Of a stretch of DNA of 64,000 bases, positions 1 to 8,788 are shown one piece after another (position 1 is the first letter of the stretch; each line of letters opens with the position of its first letter). Source of the stretch: Hoylesella pleuritidis JCM 14110. Its GTDB lineage: Bacteria > Bacteroidota > Bacteroidia > Bacteroidales > Bacteroidaceae. The notes beneath the pieces are model-generated. The model made no database searches and was not told the DNA's origin. It saw only the letters and a program-made list of their open reading frames with translations. The translations under genes and the position numbers were made by a program. The stretch spans positions 80,868-144,867 of the forward strand of contig NZ_BAJN01000007.1 of the NCBI RefSeq assembly GCF_000613725.1, written 5' to 3'.

Positions 1-2228
1 TAGTCGGTATTGCTTTCGAGCGACACATTGACGGCTGTTCCCGCATCGAGAATGCTCTGATTGAGAATGGTTACTTCTCCCGCACTGTAATCAACGCTGT
101 AATCTGTTCCTTCGGTAAGCCTCACACCGCCCGCAGTAACCACGACCGACCCGGGAGGAACATTGGTCGCACCGAGCGAAATGACGTTAGCCGATGTGCC
201 GCGGAAGTGTCCCGAGAGCACAAACTTATTCTTTTCGGCTATCTGCTTAGCAACAGTCTTCGTACTATCGTATAGTTCCGTGAAGCTGTATCGCGCTGCT
301 TTGTCGGCCGATACACCGTGACTCACGAGATAGTGATATAGATATTGCCCGAAAGGTTCAACTTTGGGGAAGAACACCCGACCATTATTTACCGTGTAAC
401 CCTCAACAAAATCAAAGTGTCCGTTGGCATTTGGCCTGTTGTTTTGATCCAGACGGTCGGCGCCGAGCAATCTGATCAGCGGCTGATCTTTTACACTCGG
501 CTCGGGAAGATAAGTGAGATAAACACCCGTTGTATCGCTCTGATATTTCACATCAAGCTTAAACCGATTGCGTTCGACAGTAGATGCAAGATAATAAACG
601 TTTTTCATCATCAAGTCCCAGTTACCCTGAGCCGGCGAATTACCGGTATTCTTTAACGACTTAACAAAGAGTGCTTGGCGCGTATCGGTGATATCCGAAG
701 CAAATTCGCCCACTTGATAAGTCTGCCCGCCAAAAGTGTATTCATAAGCTACGGCCAACACCTGATCGGTTTGCAATCCGGCCCGCAGCGATAAATAGCC
801 CAACGCCGAATTCACCGTATATTCCGATGAATTGAGAAGCCTGGCACTGGCTATCTTCTCATAGTCACTACCACCCGTAAAATGACCGATCGCATCAAGA
901 ACAGCCGACGTTTGATCAATATCGCGCGCCGCAACGTAGGGCCCTACCATTGCTGCATATTCCGTATTAGCTTTGTTCGACGGTACGTTTCCCGATGAAT
1001 TCCACAGCGGATTGGATATTTTTTGATTCTCACCCAAGTCCGTCAACGCCACGATATTACGCGTATTGGCCGTTGTTCCGGTTTTATTCGTCACCCAAAC
1101 TTCTACCCGATTCACGCGGATTCCGGTCGTGACGTTAGGCAACGAAGCCATTCCCGCATCGTAACGGTCGCGAAAATATTGGGCAAGAAAGAAATGTCGG
1201 TTTTCCTCATAATTTGCAACATTGATTTCAAAAGGTGTAAGCTGCACACCGCCTCGCGATGAAACGGTCTTCGAGGCACTTTTCTTCTGCGAGGCAACCA
1301 ATTGTAATTTCAGCTTGCCGAACTGCAAATCCGTCCGAATCCCGAATAAAGATGTGGCGCCGGTAATGAGCGATGAGTTGGACGGAAACGACACATTACC
1401 TCCTTCGATCAACTTAACGATCTGGTCTTCTTTGCCTTCGTATTTCAGTTTTAAGTTCTGCGCATCGAAGTCAAACGTTGCATCCGTGTTGTAATTCAAG
1501 TTCATATTCACCCGATCGCCAACGCGTCCATTCACATTCAGATTGATTTTCTCATCGAAATCCAATGCAGTGGTACGCCGGTTACGAATAGGCAGCGACG
1601 GATTATCGATACTCGTCAGTCGACCACCTAACTTCAGTTCGGCTGTTCCTTGTGTTTTAATGCGCACTCCACCCGGACCGAAGATCTTTTCAGCGGGTCC
1701 TAAGTCGAAGTGCATATCTGAAAAGTCAAACTTCTCCTTGCCTTTCGCTTTGTAAATTTCAGTGTTTTTCGAGCGGAAAAAGGCCGATTGCTCACGCCGC
1801 TCGCTCCATTTGAGATATTCATCGGGTGTCATCATCACGGGCGCTGACACATAGGTACCACCGATTTTGGTACCAATGATATACCGATTGAGCGTGTCAT
1901 TATAAACCACCGACTGTTTTAGGTTTTCCGGACGATGTAAATCTGTGGGGCGTACATCCAAATCCGAGAGCGTGACAGGCATCGTTCGTTGCACTTTCCA
2001 GCGCGGATGCAACAGCGAATCAGGCACTGTGTCTTCGTCCATCGACACGGGTTGACTTTTTACTTTCAACCCTTTCAGCTGCACGGAGTCACGTCGTTGT
2101 ACCGACGTTTTCGGTCGTTGCCGTTGCCGTCTGTCGTTTTGCTGCACGGGCACAACAACGGCATAGCTCGCCAAAACAATGGAGAACAGCAACAATATCG
2201 TGCAATATACAAAAGACTTCCGTGCCAA
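1..2228 (-). CDS. sprA: SprA, type IX secretion translocon (5' part of gene only)
   Basis: Outer-membrane translocon of the type IX secretion system (SprA, called Sov in Porphyromonas). The window holds about 742 N-terminal codons; full-length SprA usually exceeds 2,300 residues, so the rest lies beyond the left edge. The open frame was read directly on the minus strand: a basic start and hydrophobic signal peptide (MARKSFVYCTILLLFS), then SprA-like stretches such as LGPAEKIFGPGGVRIKTQG, NGRVGDRVNMNLNYN and GEVTILNQSILDAGTAVNVS. There is no ATG between the in-frame stop at 2247-2249 and the signal peptide, so TTG at 2226-2228 is the likely start. It follows ruvA by 70 bp on the same strand, an arrangement I recall from other Bacteroidetes, and is probably co-transcribed with it. 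Identity is firm; the exact start is less so. Confidence 0.93.
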   Translation of the reverse strand, partial: MARKSFVYCTILLLFSIVLASYAVVVPVQQNDRRQRQRPKTSVQRRDSVQLKGLKVKSQPVSMDEDTVPDSLLHPRWKVQRTMPVTLSDLDVRPTDLHRPENLKQSVVYNDTLNRYIIGTKIGGTYVSAPVMMTPDEYLKWSERREQSAFFRSKNTEIYKAKGKEKFDFSDMHFDLGPAEKIFGPGGVRIKTQGTAELKLGGRLTSIDNPSLPIRNRRTTALDFDEKINLNVNGRVGDRVNMNLNYNTDATFDFDAQNLKLKYEGKEDQIVKLIEGGNVSFPSNSSLITGATSLFGIRTDLQFGKLKLQLVASQKKSASKTVSSRGGVQLTPFEINVANYEENRHFFLAQYFRDRYDAGMASLPNVTTGIRVNRVEVWVTNKTGTTANTRNIVALTDLGENQKISNPLWNSSGNVPSNKANTEYAAMVGPYVAARDIDQTSAVLDAIGHFTGGSDYEKIASARLLNSSEYTVNSALGYLSLRAGLQTDQVLAVAYEYTFGGQTYQVGEFASDITDTRQALFVKSLKNTGNSPAQGNWDLMMKNVYYLASTVERNRFKLDVKYQSDTTGVYLTYLPEPSVKDQPLIRLLGADRLDQNNRPNANGHFDFVEGYTVNNGRVFFPKVEPFGQYLYHYLVSHGVSADKAARYSFTELYDSTKTVAKQIAEKNKFVLSGHFRGTSANVISLGATNVPPGSVVVTAGGVRLTEGTDYSVDYSAGEVTILNQSILDAGTAVNVSLESNTD

Positions 2229-2298
2229 TTTAAAATTAAAAATGAATTATCGAGAATGAATGCGATGTACAACTGGCGCATTACCAATTCTCAATTCG

Positions 2299-2913
2299 CT
2301 ATTTAATCTGCTTCAATGCCAACTTCACTACTTGTTCGACAGGCATATCGGGCTGTGCTTTCAAAATCTCAACAACCACCTTCGATGATGGTGCCGGCGA
2401 GAAACCGAGCATTGTCAAAGCCGAAACGGCCTCATCCTTCACGTCGTTGTTCACTATCGTTACACTGCTTCCGTTAGCCGGGAGTTCCTGAACAATACCC
2501 GCAGAAACAATTTTATCGCGCAGATCCACGATGATACGCTGGGCCGTCTTCAATCCGATTCCCTTCACAGTCTTCAGCATCCGTTCGTTGCCCGACGATA
2601 TGACGTCGCACAACTCACTCGGAGTCATCGCCGAAAGCATCATCCGTGCCGAATTGGCACCTACCCCCGACACCGTGACCAACAGCCGATAAAGCTCGCG
2701 TTCTTGCTTGGATGCGAATCCATAAAGCGTATACGCATCATCACGACCACCTGTTACGATATTCTCTTCAACGTAGAGCTTCACTGATTTTTGCCCCTGA
2801 ACGGCACTATACGTGTTGAGTGAGATATTGAGTGCATAGCCCACACCTGCCGCTTCGATAACGGCCAACGCGGGAGTAACCTCGACCAGCTCTCCTCTTA
2901 TGTATTCAATCAT
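2299..2913 (-). CDS. ruvA: Holliday junction DNA helicase subunit RuvA
   Basis: Binds four-way junctions and loads the RuvB motor for branch migration. The 204-aa length matches the family. It has the N-terminal OB fold ([12 protein letters not shown]), two helix-hairpin-helix motifs ([14 protein letters not shown] near residue 82 and [18 protein letters not shown] near 116), an acidic linker and a C-terminal three-helix domain that contacts RuvB (ALTMLGF onward). It starts at ATG 2911-2913, lies upstream of sprA and probably shares a transcript with it. A promoter with TTTG and TTACTTTG elements lies at 3045-3075. Confidence 0.97.
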   Translation of the reverse strand: MIEYIRGELVEVTPALAVIEAAGVGYALNISLNTYSAVQGQKSVKLYVEENIVTGGRDDAYTLYGFASKQERELYRLLVTVSGVGANSARMMLSAMTPSELCDVISSGNERMLKTVKGIGLKTAQRIIVDLRDKIVSAGIVQELPANGSSVTIVNNDVKDEAVSALTMLGFSPAPSSKVVVEILKAQPDMPVEQVVKLALKQIK

Positions 2914-3044
2914 AGTCGTTTAATTTGTAAATCACTGTCAGAATAACGTTTCCACACTACAGTTTATTGTATATATCAAGATGAAAAGGTGGACAAGCAA
3001 AAGGATAAAAGAGCTTAGCCGGAAACAGCATCTATCTTGAACGG

Positions 3045-3075
3045 CAAAGTAAATGGTTATAAACAGAGAAGACAA
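3045..3075 (-). promoter_or_regulatory. Promoter for ruvA-sprA
   Basis: On the minus strand there is TTTG at the -33 position, 20 bp of spacer, then TTACTTTG, one mismatch from the Bacteroidetes -7 box TAnnTTTG. It lies about 130 bp before the ruvA ATG. The same TTACTTTG variant with a 20-bp spacer precedes the OmpA gene at 20335-20365. Confidence 0.6.
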
Positions 3076-3183
3076 ATCAATGATTTATAAATCAGATTGA
3101 AACGCTTTCCGATCGATCAGATATCTATCTGATTTTCAGATAATTACAAATCATATTACGAAAAGGTGTCAATCGTCTTGCGA

Positions 3184-3266
3184 AAAGCTGTTAAATGGCG
3201 TTCGATTAACAGTTAGTCGCCGTACGTTTAACCGTTAATCGCAACATGTTTAACGGCTAATTGGAA
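3184..3266. repeat. Array of 22-bp repeats, locus A
   Basis: Unit starts at 3206, 3228 and 3250 are exactly 22 bp apart, each opening with TTAAC(A/C/G)G. A degenerate copy precedes them from 3184. The core TTAACCGTTAA is an odd palindrome shared with five other intergenic loci in this window. Confidence 0.8.
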
Positions 3267-3316
3267 ACTACTTTTTATCTTATTGGAAATCAGACAGATA
3301 AGAATCTTTATACAAA

Positions 3317-3348
3317 GATATCCGCATCACGTTTGTGATACGGATATC
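3317..3348 (-). terminator. Hairpin, likely terminator of the etfBA-acd operon
   Basis: A 14-bp stem with one mismatch (GATATCCGCATCAC paired with GTGATACGGATATC) and a GTTT loop, about 160 bp past the acyl-CoA dehydrogenase stop. The T-tract on the minus strand is weak (TTTG). Confidence 0.5.
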
Positions 3349-3504
3349 TCATTATATGAAACGATTTGATTCGACATTAAAATCAGTTCATCCGCAATGT
3401 AATTAACATAAATCTGAATTATCGCTTGTTACAAGCGGTAACACTGCGGGTAGATGAACGGCAAAAGAGGAGGAGTAAACGAATTAACGCCCGACTCCCG
3501 ATTG

Positions 3505-5226
3505 TCAACTCTCTTTCACTGTCTGCCGATAGAACTTGATGTCTTCGGCAATGAAATTCTGCACGAACAGGCTCTTGCCGACAACATTTTCTTCAGCCAT
3601 ACGAACGTAAACATTGGCACTCTTAGCGAAAAGTTCAGGCGCGCGTGTGGCATCATCGAGAATCAAAAGAGACATAATGATCTCGGCGGTCATATCGTAA
3701 AGGCGGCGCGCAAGCAAATCGTTGACTTCCTGACTGCCATTTTCTTTCACGTAATTGATGCTCTGCTCATATCGCTTAACCATCTCTTCGATACGCACTT
3801 TGAGCGGACACAGCTCCTCGGCTACCTCTGTTTCGAGCATCTCTTTCATCATCGTGAGATACGTTCCGTTAGTGATATAACGAATGGCAGCTACTACCTG
3901 CAACTGCGTTGTACCCTCGTAGATGGAGAAAATACGTGCATCGCGGTAGAGTCTTTGGCTCTTATACTCCATAATAAAGCCCGAACCGCCGTGAATTTGA
4001 ATGGCATCGTAGGCGTTTTGATTTGCATATTCGGAGTTCATTCCTTTCGCAAGAGGCGTGAAAGCATCAGCTAATCGCGTGTATTTCTTTTGCTCTGCAC
4101 GCTCTTCGGGGGTAAGTTTGCGCTCGCGGGAAATGTCATCCAGAGCCTTGTAGATGTCTACATAACGGGCTGTTTGGTATAAAATGGAACGGCCGGCATC
4201 TACTTTTGCCTTCATTCTCGACAACATATCATAAACAGCCGGCATCTCGATAATAGGCGTATCAAACTGTTTGCGCTCTTTAGCGTAGGTCAATCCCTCT
4301 GCATAAGCAGCTTGCGAGACGCCTACACTCTGTGCTGCGATACCCAGACGAGCACCGTTCATCAGCGCCATTACATATTTGATGAGCCCTAACCGGGTAC
4401 TTCCACATAGCTCGGCTTTGGCGTTTTTATAGACAAGTTCGCACGTCGGAGATCCGTGAATGCCCAATTTGTTCTCTATGTGACGTACAGTTACGCCGCC
4501 TTGACGCTTGTCATAGATAAACATCGACAATCCGCGACCGTCTCGTGTGCCCTCTTCCGAACGAGCGAGAACGAGGTGTATGTCAGAGTCTCCATTGGTA
4601 ATGAAACGCTTCACACCATTGAGCAGCCAACAATTGTCCTTTTCCGAGTACGTGGCTTTGAGCATAACACGCTGCAAGTCGGAACCGGCATCGGGTTCGG
4701 TAAGGTCCATCGACATTGTTTCTCCACTGCAAACGCGTGGTATATACTTCTTTCTCTGCTCTTCATCACCGAATTCGTAGAGCGTTTCAATGCAATCTTG
4801 CAGGCTCCAAATATTCTGAAAGCCTGCGTCGGCAGATGAAACCATCTCCGAAGCCATTGAATATGGCGTAATCGGAAGATTGAGTCCGCCATACCGACGG
4901 GGCATAGAGATACCCCAAAGTCCGGCTTTTCGAGTTGCATCTAAATTCTCGTATGTCTTCGATGCATAGTGCATCCTACCGTCAATAAGGTGCGGTCCCT
5001 CTTGATCTACGGCTTCGGCATTGGGCTCGATAACGTTAGCAGCAATATCGCCGGTAATTTCGAGCAGTCGGTTATAGTTCTCGATAGCGTCGTCGAAGTC
5101 AACAGGCGCATCCTCATATTTGTCCTTATCCTCAAAGTTGCGCTCTTTAAGCTCAACGATTCGCTGCATCAGCGGGTGCTGGAGATGAAATCTCAGCTCG
5201 GGATTGTCTGTATAATAATTTGGCAT
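3505..5226 (-). CDS. Acyl-CoA dehydrogenase family protein
   Basis: FAD enzyme that forms the trans-2,3 double bond of acyl-CoA and hands electrons to ETF; the etfA and etfB genes lie directly upstream on the same strand. Visible motifs: DLTEPDAGSDL (substrate/FAD binding), GLTYAKERKQFD, DAIQIHGGSGF and IYEGTTQLQ, whose glutamate is the usual catalytic base. At about 573 aa it is some 190 residues longer than ordinary acyl-CoA dehydrogenases, with a helical C-terminal extension as in the long-chain/Bacteroidetes-type subgroup. ATG at 5224-5226 (MPNYYTDNPELRFH) is preferred over an upstream TTG at 5235. The inverted-repeat element ends only 10 bp before this ATG, so the gene was probably once tightly linked to etfA. 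The acyl chain specificity cannot be told from sequence. Confidence 0.93.
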   Translation of the reverse strand: MPNYYTDNPELRFHLQHPLMQRIVELKERNFEDKDKYEDAPVDFDDAIENYNRLLEITGDIAANVIEPNAEAVDQEGPHLIDGRMHYASKTYENLDATRKAGLWGISMPRRYGGLNLPITPYSMASEMVSSADAGFQNIWSLQDCIETLYEFGDEEQRKKYIPRVCSGETMSMDLTEPDAGSDLQRVMLKATYSEKDNCWLLNGVKRFITNGDSDIHLVLARSEEGTRDGRGLSMFIYDKRQGGVTVRHIENKLGIHGSPTCELVYKNAKAELCGSTRLGLIKYVMALMNGARLGIAAQSVGVSQAAYAEGLTYAKERKQFDTPIIEMPAVYDMLSRMKAKVDAGRSILYQTARYVDIYKALDDISRERKLTPEERAEQKKYTRLADAFTPLAKGMNSEYANQNAYDAIQIHGGSGFIMEYKSQRLYRDARIFSIYEGTTQLQVVAAIRYITNGTYLTMMKEMLETEVAEELCPLKVRIEEMVKRYEQSINYVKENGSQEVNDLLARRLYDMTAEIIMSLLILDDATRAPELFAKSANVYVRMAEENVVGKSLFVQNFIAEDIKFYRQTVKES

Positions 5227-5235
5227 AGTTATCAA

Positions 5236-5286
5236 TAAGCCTTACCCCCGGCCCCTCTCCAAGGGGAGAGGGGAGTGATATGCTTT
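5236..5286 (+). repeat. Left inverted repeat of the DUF559 element
   Basis: 51 bp, matching the right copy in inverse orientation with one mismatch (ccttacc against cctcacc). It contains its own hairpin: CCCCTCTCC, loop AAGG, GGAGAGGGG. Confidence 0.9.
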
Positions 5287-5315
5287 GTTGGAAGCACACG
5301 GGAACTACTACTTCT

Positions 5316-5707
5316 TTAAATGTTTAACAATTGTTCTTTTATCTTTTGTAATACGGTTTGAAGGTTTCTGTCAACTTCATCATTGGTGAATCGAATGACT
5401 GTAAAACCTCGATGCTCGAGAAATTCAGTACGAATCGCATCGTCATTTTGCTGTTCCGGCGTGCTATGATAGCTCCGTCGACCTCAATCACCAATCTTCT
5501 TTCCAGACAAATGAAATCTGCAATGAAGTCGCCTATGGGATGTTGACGTCTAAATCTGAACCCGCAAGCAAGTTTCCTTAGTGCATTCCACAGTGTGGTT
5601 TCACTTCGGGTCATCTCCTTTCGGTTCTTTTTGGCAAACTCTTTCAGCAGATTATAGCGATCGGGTGCAGCCGTTGCGTATTCGTAGTCATTTCCTTTCT
5701 CTATCAT
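5316..5707 (-). pseudogene. DUF559 domain nuclease-like protein, frameshifted
   Basis: Small endonuclease-like protein of the DUF559 (Vsr/PD-(D/E)XK-like) group. The N-terminal part is intact: EMTRSETTLWNALRK, then FRFRRQHPIGDFIADF and LVIEVDGA, which hold the usual catalytic-core residues. Directly after VDGA the frame is lost. A one-base shift near 5470-5473 restores the expected C-terminus (YHSTPEQQNDDAIRTEFL, HRGFTVIRFTNDEV, then NLQTVLQKI) to a stop at 5316-5318, for about 131 aa in total. The sequence looks like it lost one T from GCTTAT. As written, the shifted frame ends at 5339 (122 aa). It is either a decayed gene or a sequencing error. The gene lies between two inverted repeats and is the only gene of that element. 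Confidence 0.85.
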
Positions 5708-5723
5708 AAAAAGTACAGCTAAA

Positions 5724-5774
5724 AAAGCATATCACTCCCCTCTCCCCTTGGAGAGGGGCCGGGGGTGAGGCTTA
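5724..5774 (-). repeat. Right inverted repeat of the DUF559 element
   Basis: 51-bp inverse copy of 5236-5286 (50 of 51 identical), with the same internal hairpin. It ends 4 bp past the etfA stop codon. Confidence 0.9.
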
Positions 5775-5778
5775 CTTC

Positions 5779-6801
5779 TTATTTACTATTCTTCTTATAA
5801 TACTTAATCAATTTCGGAACTACCTCTTCCACGCTTCCCACAATCACATAATCGGCAATCTGATTGATAGGAGCGTCGGGGTCATTGTTGATAGATATGA
5901 TGATACCACTATCTTGCATACCTGCGATATGCTGTATCTGGCCCGATATTCCACAAGCAATGTACACCTTAGGATGCACAGTTACACCTGTCTGACCTAT
6001 CTGTCGATCGTGCTCTACGAAGCCAGCGTCAACGGCAGCACGGCTTGCTCCCACCTCGCCGTGCAGTTCCTTGGCCAATAGAAAGAGCTGATCGAATCCC
6101 TCTTTACTGCCTACACCATAACCGCCTGCTACCACAATGGGTGCGCCTTTGAGGTTATGCTTAGCCTCTTCTACGTGCCGATCGATCACCTTTACAACGT
6201 AATCAACTTGCGGAACATATTTCGCAACGTCGGGATAAACCACTTCTCCCTTGTAGTTTTCATCCAAAACCTCGCGCTGCATTACGCCACTACGCACGGT
6301 AGCCATCTGCGGACGATGATCGGGATTGACGATTGTAGCCACGATATTGCCGCCAAACGCAGGCCGAATCTGATAAAGCAGATTCTCATAATGCCGTCCG
6401 GCTTTCTTGTCTTCATAGTCACCTATCTCCAACTGGGTGCAATCGGCGGTCAATCCGCTGGTCAACGACGATGAAACACGCGGTCCGAGATCGCGCCCGA
6501 TGACTGTTGCGCCCATCAGGCAAATCTGCGGTTGCTCTTCTTTAAACAAATTAACGAGGACGTCTGTATGCGGAGCCGACGTGTAAGGAAATAGTCCTTC
6601 AGCATCGAAAACAAACAATTTGTCCACGCCATAGGGCAGAATCTGATGCTCAACAGCACCTTTCAGCTTGGCACCTGCTACCACAGCGTGAAGCTGAACA
6701 CTTAATTGATTGGCCAGTTTACGGCCTTTGGTGAGGAGCTCCTGCGACACTTCGGCCACTTTCGTGCCCTCAACCTCACAATATACAAATACGTTATTCA
6801 T
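5779..6801 (-). CDS. etfA: Electron transfer flavoprotein alpha subunit
   Basis: FAD-binding subunit of ETF, which takes electrons from acyl-CoA dehydrogenases. At 340 aa it has the family length. The C-terminal FAD domain shows GAPIVVAGGYGVGSKEGF, ASRAAVDAGFVEHDRQIGQT, VYIACGISGQIQHIAGMQDS and IISINNDPDAPINQIADYVI, all hallmarks of EtfA. It lies 110 bp downstream of etfB on the same strand. Downstream, the DUF559 element begins 4 bp after its stop, between it and the acyl-CoA dehydrogenase gene it should serve. Confidence 0.96.
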   Translation of the reverse strand: MNNVFVYCEVEGTKVAEVSQELLTKGRKLANQLSVQLHAVVAGAKLKGAVEHQILPYGVDKLFVFDAEGLFPYTSAPHTDVLVNLFKEEQPQICLMGATVIGRDLGPRVSSSLTSGLTADCTQLEIGDYEDKKAGRHYENLLYQIRPAFGGNIVATIVNPDHRPQMATVRSGVMQREVLDENYKGEVVYPDVAKYVPQVDYVVKVIDRHVEEAKHNLKGAPIVVAGGYGVGSKEGFDQLFLLAKELHGEVGASRAAVDAGFVEHDRQIGQTGVTVHPKVYIACGISGQIQHIAGMQDSGIIISINNDPDAPINQIADYVIVGSVEEVVPKLIKYYKKNSK

Positions 6802-6911
6802 TTGCGTTTAGAGTCTATAAGTTTCTAAGTTTTTTGAGTTTCTGAGTTTTTAAGTTATTAAGTCTATTCCGAAACCAACTTAAAAACGAGTCAACTCATC
6901 AACTAACTAAC
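6802..6911. repeat. Degenerate AGTT/GAGT-rich linker between etfB and etfA
   Basis: Low-complexity linker: one side is built of gagttt/taagtt words, the other of gagtcaactcatcaacta words. The halves are partly complementary and could fold. A sequence of the same style lies at 61218-61350. Confidence 0.5.
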
Positions 6912-7781
6912 TCACCCTATTATTTTTTCGTTCAACAATTCTTTGATCAATCCCTCCACATCGGCATCATCGGCCGTAAGCGTTTGACTCTCCTTGGCTT
7001 GGAAAACGATGTTTTGAACGGTCTTCACCTTGGTCGGCGACCCGCTCAATCCGCATTGTTCAGCATCGCCATCGACGTCGGCCACACTCCATTGATTGAG
7101 AGTCAGATAAGGACGCTCATCATACAGACTTGCATAAGCATCATCTCCCTTGCGCTCCATCGGACAAGTGGCACGTTTGTATTTCATCACCAACTTAGCG
7201 TTGCACGGCCTGCAAGGAGCTGCACTGCCGTTAACCGTAATGACAACGGGCAATGGAGCCTCTACGGTTTCAACACCTCCATCGATATGTCGACGAATGG
7301 TGGCTACACCGTTTTCAATCTTCAAGATCTCTTCTGCATACGTAACCTGATTCAATCCCAACTTCTGCGCCACCTGAGGACCTACTTGTGCCGTGTCGCC
7401 ATCAATGGCCTGACGACCCCCGATGATGATATCCACATCGCCAATCTTCTTAATTGCCGTGGCCAAAGCATACGACGTAGCCAGCGTGTCAGCGCCGGCA
7501 AAAAGGCGATCGGTCAACAACCAGCCCGTATCAGCGCCTCGATAAAGGCCTTGACGAATGATTTCACCGGCGCGCGGAGGACCCATCGTCAGCACGCCAA
7601 CGGTAGATCCCGGGTGCTGTTCCTTCAAACGAAGCGCCTGTTCAAGTGCATTCAAGTCTTCGGGATTAAAAATCGCAGGCAAAGCAGCACGATTTACGGT
7701 TCCCTCCGCAGTCATTGCATCTTTGCCGACGCTTCTTGTGTCGGGTACTTGTTTGGCAAGTACAACAATCTTCAAACTCAT
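6912..7781 (-). CDS. etfB: Electron transfer flavoprotein beta subunit
   Basis: Partner of EtfA, binding AMP or a second FAD depending on ETF type. At 289 aa it is slightly longer than the usual 250-265. It begins MSLKIVVLAKQVPDT and contains NPEDLNALEQALRLKEQHPG, VGVLTMGPPRAGEIIRQGLY, GADTLATSYALATAI and IIGGRQAIDGDTAQVGPQVA, typical of EtfB. It is first in the operon etfB-etfA-(element)-acd; a well-formed promoter lies at 7814-7843. Whether this ETF is bifurcating cannot be decided from what is visible. Confidence 0.96.
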   Translation of the reverse strand: MSLKIVVLAKQVPDTRSVGKDAMTAEGTVNRAALPAIFNPEDLNALEQALRLKEQHPGSTVGVLTMGPPRAGEIIRQGLYRGADTGWLLTDRLFAGADTLATSYALATAIKKIGDVDIIIGGRQAIDGDTAQVGPQVAQKLGLNQVTYAEEILKIENGVATIRRHIDGGVETVEAPLPVVITVNGSAAPCRPCNAKLVMKYKRATCPMERKGDDAYASLYDERPYLTLNQWSVADVDGDAEQCGLSGSPTKVKTVQNIVFQAKESQTLTADDADVEGLIKELLNEKIIG

Positions 7782-7813
7782 ATTAATATACTGTTATTGT
7801 GAAATTTCAGTGG

Positions 7814-7843
7814 CAAATGTACTACTTTTTTGTGTCGCAGCAA
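7814..7843 (-). promoter_or_regulatory. Promoter for etfBA-acd
   Basis: Minus-strand TTTG, 19-bp spacer, TACATTTG (perfect TAnnTTTG), ending 33 bp before the etfB ATG. Confidence 0.7.
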
Positions 7844-7991
7844 AATAAATAACTGTAAAAATGCACAAAATGGCTTGGCGTGTGCAGGCATATCGCCATA
7901 CGTTCAGATTGAACCTATAAAACGATTCTCCCTCAATGATCATCGAGCATCTATAATATTGAAAATCAAATAGATACAATCCCCTTTTCAA

Positions 7992-8079
7992 TTAGATGCT
8001 TTTTACCTTCCGTTTAACGGTTAAACACCCTGCGATTAACCGTTAAACGCACGATGATTAGATGCTTTTCATAAAACGG
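7992..8079. repeat. Array of 22-bp repeats, locus B
   Basis: Four units start at 7992, 8014, 8036 and 8058, exactly 22 bp apart. The two inner units begin TTAACGGTTAAAC and TTAACCGTTAAAC; the outer two begin TTAGATGC. Confidence 0.85.
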
Positions 8080-8092
8080 GTTACGGCAAAGC

Positions 8093-8707
8093 TCAAATCT
8101 CCAATAATCTTTTCCATCCCCCGATGCCGAACTTCACATAGTCGGCTATCAGTTTATCAATTTCCGATTCGGTTATATCCGAACCTGTAGCAATCTCTTT
8201 CAACACTGAGATCCACAAACTGCAAAGAACCTGAATGAAGTGAGGCGAGATATCGTCATTGATATGTGGATATTTCTTTTTCATTATTCGGATGTATTGG
8301 AAACCTGTTTCTCTCATCCGTTGTGTGAAAATACCAAGAAAATTTTGCAGCGAAGTGCCTGCCGTTTCGGTCATAAGGAGCCGTAACTCATCGCGATAGG
8401 GCTTCATCAAAGCATCTACCTGACCTTTCATCAGGTCGAAATAACGGTCGTATTCGAAGAGATCAGTCGTGAGATAAGTCTGACTTCGGTTCTGCATCAG
8501 ATAATCTTCAAAGATCTGTAAGAGTGGAGCAAGCACGTGTTTCAGCAAGTCATCCTTGCTCTTAAAGTAGTTATAGATATTTCCTACGGCTACTCCCGAC
8601 AATCGAGAAATGGTTCGTATAGAAGTGTTTTTTACTCCGTGACGGATAAATTCGTCGCGAGCCACCGAGAGAATCAGTGTACGAATGTCGGCCTTTTGTG
8701 TCTGCAT
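8093..8707 (-). CDS. TetR/AcrR family transcriptional regulator
   Basis: One-component repressor of about 204 aa. The N-terminal helix-turn-helix is clear: FIRHGVKNTSIRTISRLSGV followed by NIYNYFKSKDDLLKHVL, within residues 15-60. The rest is a helical ligand/dimer domain of unknown ligand. ATG at 8705-8707 (MQTQKADIRTLI) is preferred to an upstream start at 8788, which would add 27 unconserved residues reaching back to the preceding gene. It is the last gene of a run TonB receptor - DUF4374-like lipoprotein - tetR, so it may control uptake of the receptor's substrate; that is inference. Confidence 0.87.
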   Translation of the reverse strand: MQTQKADIRTLILSVARDEFIRHGVKNTSIRTISRLSGVAVGNIYNYFKSKDDLLKHVLAPLLQIFEDYLMQNRSQTYLTTDLFEYDRYFDLMKGQVDALMKPYRDELRLLMTETAGTSLQNFLGIFTQRMRETGFQYIRIMKKKYPHINDDISPHFIQVLCSLWISVLKEIATGSDITESEIDKLIADYVKFGIGGWKRLLEI

Positions 8708-8788
8708 TGTTTGTAATGGATATCTATTTCCCGTCAAAGCAATGCCGTCTCGGCGTGAGACGACACTGCAATGAGGGAGTAAGTTCAC

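Larger units (their letters stand above)
2914..3504. other. Intergenic region between ruvA and the acyl-CoA dehydrogenase operon
   Basis: This 591-bp stretch has no convincing gene. It holds the ruvA promoter (3045-3075), a short array of 22-bp repeats (3184-3266) and a terminator-like hairpin (3317-3348) belonging to the upstream minus-strand operon. Confidence 0.7.
5236..5774. mobile_element. Putative DUF559 element bounded by 51-bp inverted repeats
   Basis: A 539-bp unit sits between etfA and the acyl-CoA dehydrogenase gene. Its two ends (5236-5286 and 5724-5774) are inverted copies of one 51-bp sequence differing at one position; inside is a DUF559 nuclease-like gene, now frameshifted. 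Its right end lies 4 bp after the etfA stop and its left end 10 bp before the next ATG, so removing it restores a tight operon. No target-site duplication is visible. Mobility is inferred from architecture, as in REP-associated elements, and is not proven. Confidence 0.6.
7782..8092. other. Intergenic region upstream of etfB
   Basis: This 311-bp gap holds the etfB promoter (7814-7843) and a four-unit array of 22-bp repeats (7992-8079). I see no gene. Confidence 0.7.

Noticed and set aside
3454..4074. 206-codon plus-strand frame at the 3' end of the acyl-CoA dehydrogenase gene
   Set aside because: Antisense shadow of a well-supported enzyme gene; its translation has no motif and its start lies in the intergenic region.
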